Assembly (NCBI GenBank): GCA_002118135.1
Contig: BDIU01000382.1
Coordinates: forward strand, 1-64,000
Length of the DNA stretch: 64,000 nucleotides
Direction: 5' to 3'
DNA from: Trebouxia sp. TZW2008
Lineage: Eukaryota > Chlorophyta > Trebouxiophyceae > Trebouxiales > Trebouxiaceae
How positions within the stretch are numbered: the first letter of the stretch is position 1; the number at the start of each line of letters is the position of its first letter. Positions 58,078-64,000 of this stretch are shown piece after piece. The notes beneath the pieces were generated by a model that did not search any database, was not told the origin of the DNA, and saw only the letters and a program-made list of their open reading frames with translations. A program made the translations under genes and the position numbers.

Positions 58078-58581
58078 TAACATCGCCTCTCTCAGTGTGA
58101 AAGTGTCTGCCATAATACCAAGTCTTCGGACCACACGCTATTTTCACGGTTTTCAGGACCATGCTTTTACAATGCAACACGACCTCAAAGCTGCTGTTCA
58201 CAGAGCAGTGATTAAGTGTATGTAAGGCCGTCCATGCACTTTGTTGCGCATCTCATGTCAAGCTTGTTGCTGTTAATATGGTCTATAGAAGGGCTAGCTA
58301 CGTTGAGCACCACCAGACTCCGATTCAATTTGTTCATGTTTACAGGCAATTTCAATGTTTGCTGCTACATGCCTCTGACAATATGTAAATAATATCATGC
58401 TTCAAACTAAATTCTCCTAACATTTTCTATTGGGTAAGAGCTACCCAGCTGTTCATTTGGTATTGCACATCTTGCAACTTGCCTCACAGCTCGAGCTGAC
58501 TTGAGCTATGTGCGCACTTCATTCAGTCAAGAAACCCTTTTGATTGCCCCTGTAGCCCTCACTTTGAGATGTCACTTGAGC
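58078..58581. other. Intergenic region between convergent AP-1 sigma and SUVH-like genes
   Basis: No gene seen. Two TGTAA motifs (58221 and about 58384) on the plus strand may serve the AP-1 sigma transcript. Confidence 0.4.
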
Positions 58582-61500
58582 TCATCCAGCATCAGAACGT
58601 GTGTCATCGATCATGATATCAGCATGCTTCATTGAGGCATAAGGCGACGCTGACTTGGCAGCTCCAGTCCATTTCTTACGGCCTTTGCCAGCAAGCCTCC
58701 TCCTGATTGCAGGGCCAGCACACATTGCAGACCCACAGTTGCAGTGACCCTGCAGGTTGCTCTCCAAGAAGTTTGTGCCATAGTCGAACCTGCATTGCAA
58801 ATGAATCAGTTCTCGGATCCATAATCTACTAATCAAGCAAAGCTCAACGAGTGTTGCAACATGCACAAGTGTGCTCATTGTGGTGGCTGTCACCCCTGAA
58901 GGAACAATTGCAACCACCTGAGTGCCAGAACTGAATGAAGGCATTTAGAGCAGCATACCAACACGGCAGATATGCATGCTCAGCAGCTGAGGCAGTAACA
59001 GCCATCTGAAGCCTTTTATCGTCAACACTAGATTCTGCAAATGCGCCATACTTGCAGTCAGTCAAACGAAACGGTAGCTGGTGTCACGTAACACACAGCA
59101 TACAGTCATATGCTAGTGAGTAAGATTCTCACGTCAGTTCTGTCATGGGGGGGATGTTCTGCCCAGCAAACAGGCAGACCTGGGTCTGCATGAAGTCATG
59201 ATGAGCGGACAGCAGCGGCTGTGCATATAAGCTGGGCTCACAACTATGGTTGATGAAGCGCGCTGCGTTGCCTTCATGTTTAGCATCCAAGATGAACTCT
59301 ACCTCCCTGCAGGGCAGCAAACCCATCAATGGTGATTTTCCACTTCGCTGTTGCTCGTGACATGTTGATCTGGCATGTGGCGCAGGCAAACAACATCATG
59401 CAGGCTGCAACGATGTGCCTGTAAGCGGCAGGCAGGCAGTAAAGCCAGCTCTCTTTGTCATTCTGGACAGCACAGTGAACCACATATTTGCATGACACCA
59501 ACTGACTAATCCAGACTTCCAGTGATACCTGTCAGCAGCAGGCAGCAAAGGCAACTCTTCATCTCCTTCCTGGTAAGGTCGTGGCATCAGGTCAAAGGTG
59601 TACTCCATGTCATCATCAGCGACTGTGCTAGCCGCTCTGATTCTGCCAGTGTAATTCATGACGAAAGCGCCATTAGGGATGGTGTCCCAGCTGCGCAGAC
59701 CCCAGCCCTTGTTAGCTGTCTGAAACACCTCCAAGCGATATGGGCAACCCTACATACCAATGAGTAATTGTTCGATGCGAGAACAGCGCTTGTTCTGCCA
59801 GGGTAGTTCACGACAAAAGCCACATTGGGTATGGTCATCCAGCTGCATAGGCCCCAACCCTTGTTGGCTGTCTGGAAGACCTCCAGCCGATATGGGCAAC
59901 CCTGCACACATTCAGTCACCCAATCAGGCAGCCCTGCATGTCGCGTCCCAAAAAGATAATTTGGCGACTGAAACAAGCTGAGACTGGTGTCCTATGTTGT
60001 CTCAACAGGGCCTAGCCTTTGTTATCTGTCCGAAATACCTCCAAGCAGTTTGGGCAGCTTTACAAATGATCACTCCATTGGTGAAAAAGCAAGCGAGCCA
60101 ATGATCAATCATATCAAACAAGCAAGCAAGCAGGCAAGCTATCAGGCAGCTCTGCATGTCACAAGATAGGCAATGAGTCGCTAAATGAAGCAATCCATCA
60201 GACAAGTGATGACCAGTGTATATGTTGACGCAACAATATTGGCCAAATCATTTGGGCAATGTCGTCATTAAACATGGGGTCTTGGCACACCTGTTGGCTG
60301 GCTGCTTGAGGGCAGGCAGAGCCCTGAGGGCAGTTGGCCCAGGGCCCACACTCATACAGCACTGGTTGCAGCCTCTGGGAAATGGCATGCTTGATCTTGC
60401 CTCCTATGTCTGTACAGAACAAGCAGTTGTTTAGGACACTTCAAGCTGAATCTCAGGCACACAATGGGTACAACAGCAGTTGGCTTGTGACCAAGACTCA
60501 GTAGACGCCGTTGGCCCACACTCATACAGCACTGGCTGCAGCCTTCAAGAAATGGCATGCTTGATCTTGCCTCCTATGTCTGCACCAAAAATAACTTAAA
60601 TTGAGCTGAGAGGCATCCAAAACTGGGCTTCAGGCATATACACCACACAAGGGCAGGCAGTGCCATGATGGCAGTCGGCCCAGGGCCCACACGTGTATAG
60701 CACTGGCTGCAAGCTCCTTGAAATGGCAGGCTTGATCTTGCCTCCCATGTCTGCACGTGATAAGAGCTTGTTTAGGTGCAAGAACAACACAAGCTAAATC
60801 TCAGTCATACAGTGAGTATGGCACCGGTTGGCTCCTGACTTGCACTTTCAATGCATCATAGGTAGCTTGAGTACCTGAACAGTGGACCAGCGCCCACACT
60901 CACCAGCAACGGTTGCAGAGTTATGGAAACAACGTGCTTAATTTCCATTCACATTTGTATGTATTGCAGGGGCAAGTCTGAGGGCTTACTGCGATCATGC
61001 TATGGGAGCAAGCCACCATTCAGGTACTCCAGGTACAGGTGAGGCTGCGCCTTTAATTCCTTGGCTTTATTGCAGCCATGAAGGGATGCATCCACGGCAT
61101 AACAGGGCAATTGAAGGCCCTACTGCCGTTATGCAGAAGGAGCAATGCAAAGGCGTAGTGTGATTGTAACAGGGCAATTGAGAGGCTTACTACGGTCATG
61201 ATATGGGAGCAAGCCACCATTCAGGTACTCTAGGTACAGATGAGGCTGCCCCTTGAATTCCTTAGGTAGCGTTGGCACTGCCGGCTGTGGTACAGCAGGG
61301 CACGCAACAGAACCGGTGATATAGGTGAGAGTCTTCTTGTGAGCAGCTCGCGCACTGCAACACGGATTTCTGGTGAGTGCCAGGATAAGAGTTGGGTCAG
61401 CCTTTTGACATGCAATAATGCTCAATAGAGATCACCAATGTAGCAAGCACGTTCTCTGCTTCTTGTCAGCACAGCAAACATCCTCACATTTGAAGTATTA

Positions 61501-63840
61501 GATCATTGCCTCAGAACCGGCTCAATGATCAGCTGTACATTTGAGAGTTGAACCAAGTGTTCCACCTGAGTCACATGGCTGATCATGTGACAGTTGTGTG
61601 AATGGTCATATGACCAAACATCTGCCTGGTCATGCGACTGGTCACATGATTGCTGACCTGTCACTGATGTGGTGGGTGACAGGGTTGCCCTTCATATCCC
61701 GCTCCCTCAGAATGTGGCTGGCCTCACTGAACGGTGTGATTGCCTCATTCACTTCATTCACCCCTACAACCTGCATATGCTACAAAGCACAGTTATTACC
61801 ATGCAGTACAGTAAACTCACTTTGTAACGACTGCTTTGGTCACCAAGAAATTTGTCCTTACATCGAGTCGTCGCCACTCAGAGGGACTACTGCAGTCGGA
61901 ATGCAGTGATTGGTCACCAATGGCGTCGTCCTTACATCAGGATTGTCCTTACACCGAGTGTCCTTGCAGAGAGAGTTTACTGTAACCTGATCACTTGCAG
62001 TTGCCTGCCCCTGCTCTAGCTGAGTGCAGCTGAATGGACATGAGTACTGTTCTGGCAAAGCTTGATTGTCTAAGCAAGCACTCTAGCGTCAGTGTGGAGA
62101 CAGGGCAATTTGAGGCAGCAAAGTGCCACGCTGCGTGATTGCACAGCTGAAATACCGTTCTTCTTGGACATGATAACAACAAACAGTCCAGAAAATGCGG
62201 ATTGGTTTTGGCTCTTCGCCATAGGAGATATGAATGTCATGAACGCCCGGTCAAGTCATGCTATAATTGAAGATTCACAGTGTGCTTGAGATCAAAGACA
62301 CTCAACAACTTGCTACTTTACACTCCTCTGCAATAGCTCAAGCTTGATGAGAGAATGCACACAACTTTTGCACATAAGTTTTCCAGAAAGCGCTCACTGT
62401 ATTGGGCTCTGCACCACATGAGATGTCCACATCATACACACCCAGTCTAGTCAGCGCTGACAACCCCTTAGGCGCTGATTTGCCGCCAAAATCTACACGC
62501 TCTGTGGCTATGTCACCCTGATTGGGCCGCCGCCTGAGCAGATACTTGTACACCAGGAACCCGCCTTTGCCCTTTTCCAGCCAGTACTTCACCTAAAACA
62601 AATGATGCAGTATCGTAATGGAGTGTAATGTACCTTCATGAACCCCTGCAATGAAGGATTGTTCAGCATGGACTGTGTAGATCAGGTCACATTGAGGCTG
62701 CCCAATGCACATAGGGTCACCACACTTTACAAGTCAATATACATGACTTGACCACAGTCTGCAAGCCAACTCATACCCAAGAACACATCATGCAAGCAGT
62801 CAGGCAGCATCTCACTACATTGTGGAGGCCATCATAGATGTAGATGTTTGTCCACAATGCATCAGTTGACAACATTGTGCGACTTGCCACGCCTTATTCA
62901 ATCAATTTGTGTAAGCTGTAAACAGCACCTCACCACATTGTACAAGCCATCATAGATGTAGACACAGCCACATATGGCGTCCTTTTCCACATTCTTGCGG
63001 GTGATCCTGACGGGAATGCCCAATTGGATGTTCCCCACCTACGATAACAAGAATCTTTGAGTCAGGCCCAAACAGTGTGACTCAGTGCACTACAGCCGTG
63101 GGTGATAGGAGATCTCTGCTTGCGCAAACAATGCAGATGACAGGTTGTTTTCATGCCATTGCTTGGGCCACACAGTCAGATTCAACAGACAGGCTCAAAG
63201 AGTCTGACTGAGTGCTTTACGGCCGTCAGTGATAGGAGGTAACCTCTGCTTGCGCAAACAAGGCAGATGACGCAGATGTTTCTCACTATTTGCCAGACCG
63301 TACAGTCAGCTCCAAACAGACAGACTGGAATCACTACAGGTCAGTGGTAGACAGACTGGCATCACTACAGTGCGACTGGAATCACTACAGGTCAGTGGTA
63401 GGAGGAAATCTCTGCTTGCACAAGCAAGATAGATAACAGGCGTGTTCCATGCGTTTGTTTAGGCCATACAGCCAGATCCATTTGAGAGGCTCATGCATTG
63501 TGGCTCACTACACTACAGCTGTCAGCAATTGATTGCAACTTGTGCTTGCTCAAATGCAAGACAGGTAGCAGGCCTATGGCATATATAAGCTTTGAAACAA
63601 GGCTTGATACATGCAGTCAGCACAAGTGTGCTTTGCTTGTTGGGGTTTGACCGCTGCGCGATGCTTTGCAAGAAAGTCGTCATTGCAGCGTCAATGCATG
63701 CTACAGAACTAGTTGGCTGCACGCACTCAGAGGGACAAATATCAGCTGAGGCAAAGCACTCACCAAGGCCAGATTTCCAGCAACCAGCTTTTGGTCGCCT
63801 GTCTGCTTCCTGTTACCCAGCAAATCATTGCCACCCTGCC
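58582..63840 (-). CDS. SUVH-like histone H3K9 methyltransferase (SRA + SET), 5' part outside the window
   Basis: Nine exons in transcript order: 63840-63764, 63038-62934, 62592-62398, 61770-61658, 61354-61191, 60409-60291, 59749-59529, 59306-59133, 58789-58582 (1376 nt, about 458 aa, phases consistent, stop TGA). The N terminus and probably the start of the SRA domain lie beyond 64000 or in unseen exons. The SRA/YDG domain is clear: GQGGNDLLGNRKQTGDQKLV, LGIPVRITRKN, VYIYDGLYNV, YWLEKGKGGFLVYKYLLRRR. The SET domain has VFQTANKGWGLRSWDTIPNG, RFINHSCEPSLYAQ, ELTFDYGTNF and the post-SET CNCGSAMCAG. SUVH enzymes bind methylated cytosine through SRA and methylate H3K9, linking DNA methylation and silencing. 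The pre-SET part is short on Cys (YECGPWANCPQGSACPQ), so zinc binding may be altered. Confidence 0.93.
59795..60065 (-). repeat. Two copies of SUVH SET-N exon 5' end
   Basis: At about 59795-59910 the minus strand reads GCPYRLEVFQTANKGWGLCS and FVVNYPGRT, a close copy of exon 59529-59749. A more decayed copy lies at about 60010-60065. Both are on the acceptor side. Confidence 0.85.
60470..60950 (-). repeat. Three copies of SUVH pre-SET exon
   Basis: Copies at about 60490-60585, 60655-60755 and 60885-60950 match GGKIKHAISQRLQPVLYECG of exon 60291-60409. The middle one reads GGKIKPAISRSLQPVLYTCG with a GTGCAG acceptor in the correct phase but no matching donor. Confidence 0.85.
60980..61075 (-). 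repeat. Copy of SUVH exon 61191-61354 3' end
   Basis: GCTTACTGCGATCATGCTAT..GGGAGCAAGCCACCATTCAG..TACTCCAGGTACAGGTGAGG matches the end of the parent exon, donor GTAAGC included. Donor-side copy. Confidence 0.85.
61809..61982. mobile_element. Pogo/Tigger-like MITE, copy 3
   Basis: TA|CAGTAAACTCACTTTGTAAC ... GAGAGAGTTTACTG|TA: terminal inverted repeats of about 12-14 bp flanked by TA, 174 bp, no coding capacity. Same family as the elements at 10051 and 10732. Lies in an intron of the SUVH-like gene. Confidence 0.72.
62805..62860 (-). repeat. Copy of SUVH YDG exon 3' end
   Basis: CTCACTACATTGTGGAGGCC..ATCATAGATGTAGA repeats the donor end of exon 62934-63038 (VYIYDGLYNV|GT). Donor-side copy. 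Confidence 0.8.
63060..63560. repeat. Intronic tandem repeat, unit about 125 bp
   Basis: About four units with CTGCTTGCGCAAACAAnGCAGATGA, GnCGTnnGTGATAGGAG and GCCAnACnGTCAGATC. A short TGGAATCACTACAGGTCAG run repeats inside it. Confidence 0.75.
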
Positions 63841-64000
63841 CTGCATTCAGTTTGACTGAATTATCTCTGCTGTGCTTTTTTATACGGGCCACAGAGGCAG
63901 ACACTATTTGCATCGAATGAATGTTAACCTGTGTTGGGCACTGCTTTCAAGGGGACATGCCTGTGCTATCGTCCTCATGTACAGGAGTGTGCTTTGCTAT

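Overview
This 64 kb window is eukaryotic nuclear DNA from the green lineage, most likely a chlorophyte alga. Every protein gene is split by GT-AG introns, all three stop codons are used normally, and the gene set is plant-like: a SWEET sugar transporter, a four-MA3-domain translation regulator of the MRF type, a SUVH-type SRA+SET methyltransferase, a dirigent/allene-oxide-cyclase-like secreted protein, and a proline-rich wall-type CAP protein. I rebuilt each spliced gene by hand. Exon phases close exactly in every model, which is the main support for them. No species is named because the sequence alone does not decide it.

Layout: (1) 460-3027 (+), secreted CAP/PR-1-like protein with a Pro/Ala/Thr-rich linker. 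(2) 3860-8695 (-), prolyl-4-hydroxylase-like 2OG-Fe(II) oxygenase with two possible basic C-terminal exons. (3) 8871-8942 (+), tRNA-Pro(AGG). (4) 9114-10719 (+), dirigent/AOC-like protein. (5) 12442-15768 (+), short-chain dehydrogenase/reductase. (6) 17139-20312 (-), SWEET transporter. (7) 21222-54753 (-), MRF/PDCD4-like protein: 16 coding exons and 746 residues spread over 33.5 kb. (8) 55895-58077 (+), AP-1 sigma adaptin. (9) 58582 to beyond the right edge (-), SUVH-like histone methyltransferase.

The striking feature is in the introns. Six of the eight protein genes carry tandem, decayed copies of the neighbouring exon together with its splice site. Copies of an exon's 5' part lie mostly on its acceptor side and copies of its 3' part on its donor side, with a period of roughly 110-220 bp and from 1 to about 12 copies. 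Some copies keep an open frame in the correct phase; most do not. This local duplication, together with satellite-like arrays, appears to have inflated the introns. The same introns contain long hairpins (one with 69-bp arms), an array of hairpin-forming units, a pogo/Tigger-like MITE family and a decayed LINE. The genes are functionally unrelated (cell surface, trafficking, chromatin, translation, sugar transport); I see no operon-like or pathway logic, apart from a prolyl hydroxylase lying next to a Pro-rich secreted protein.
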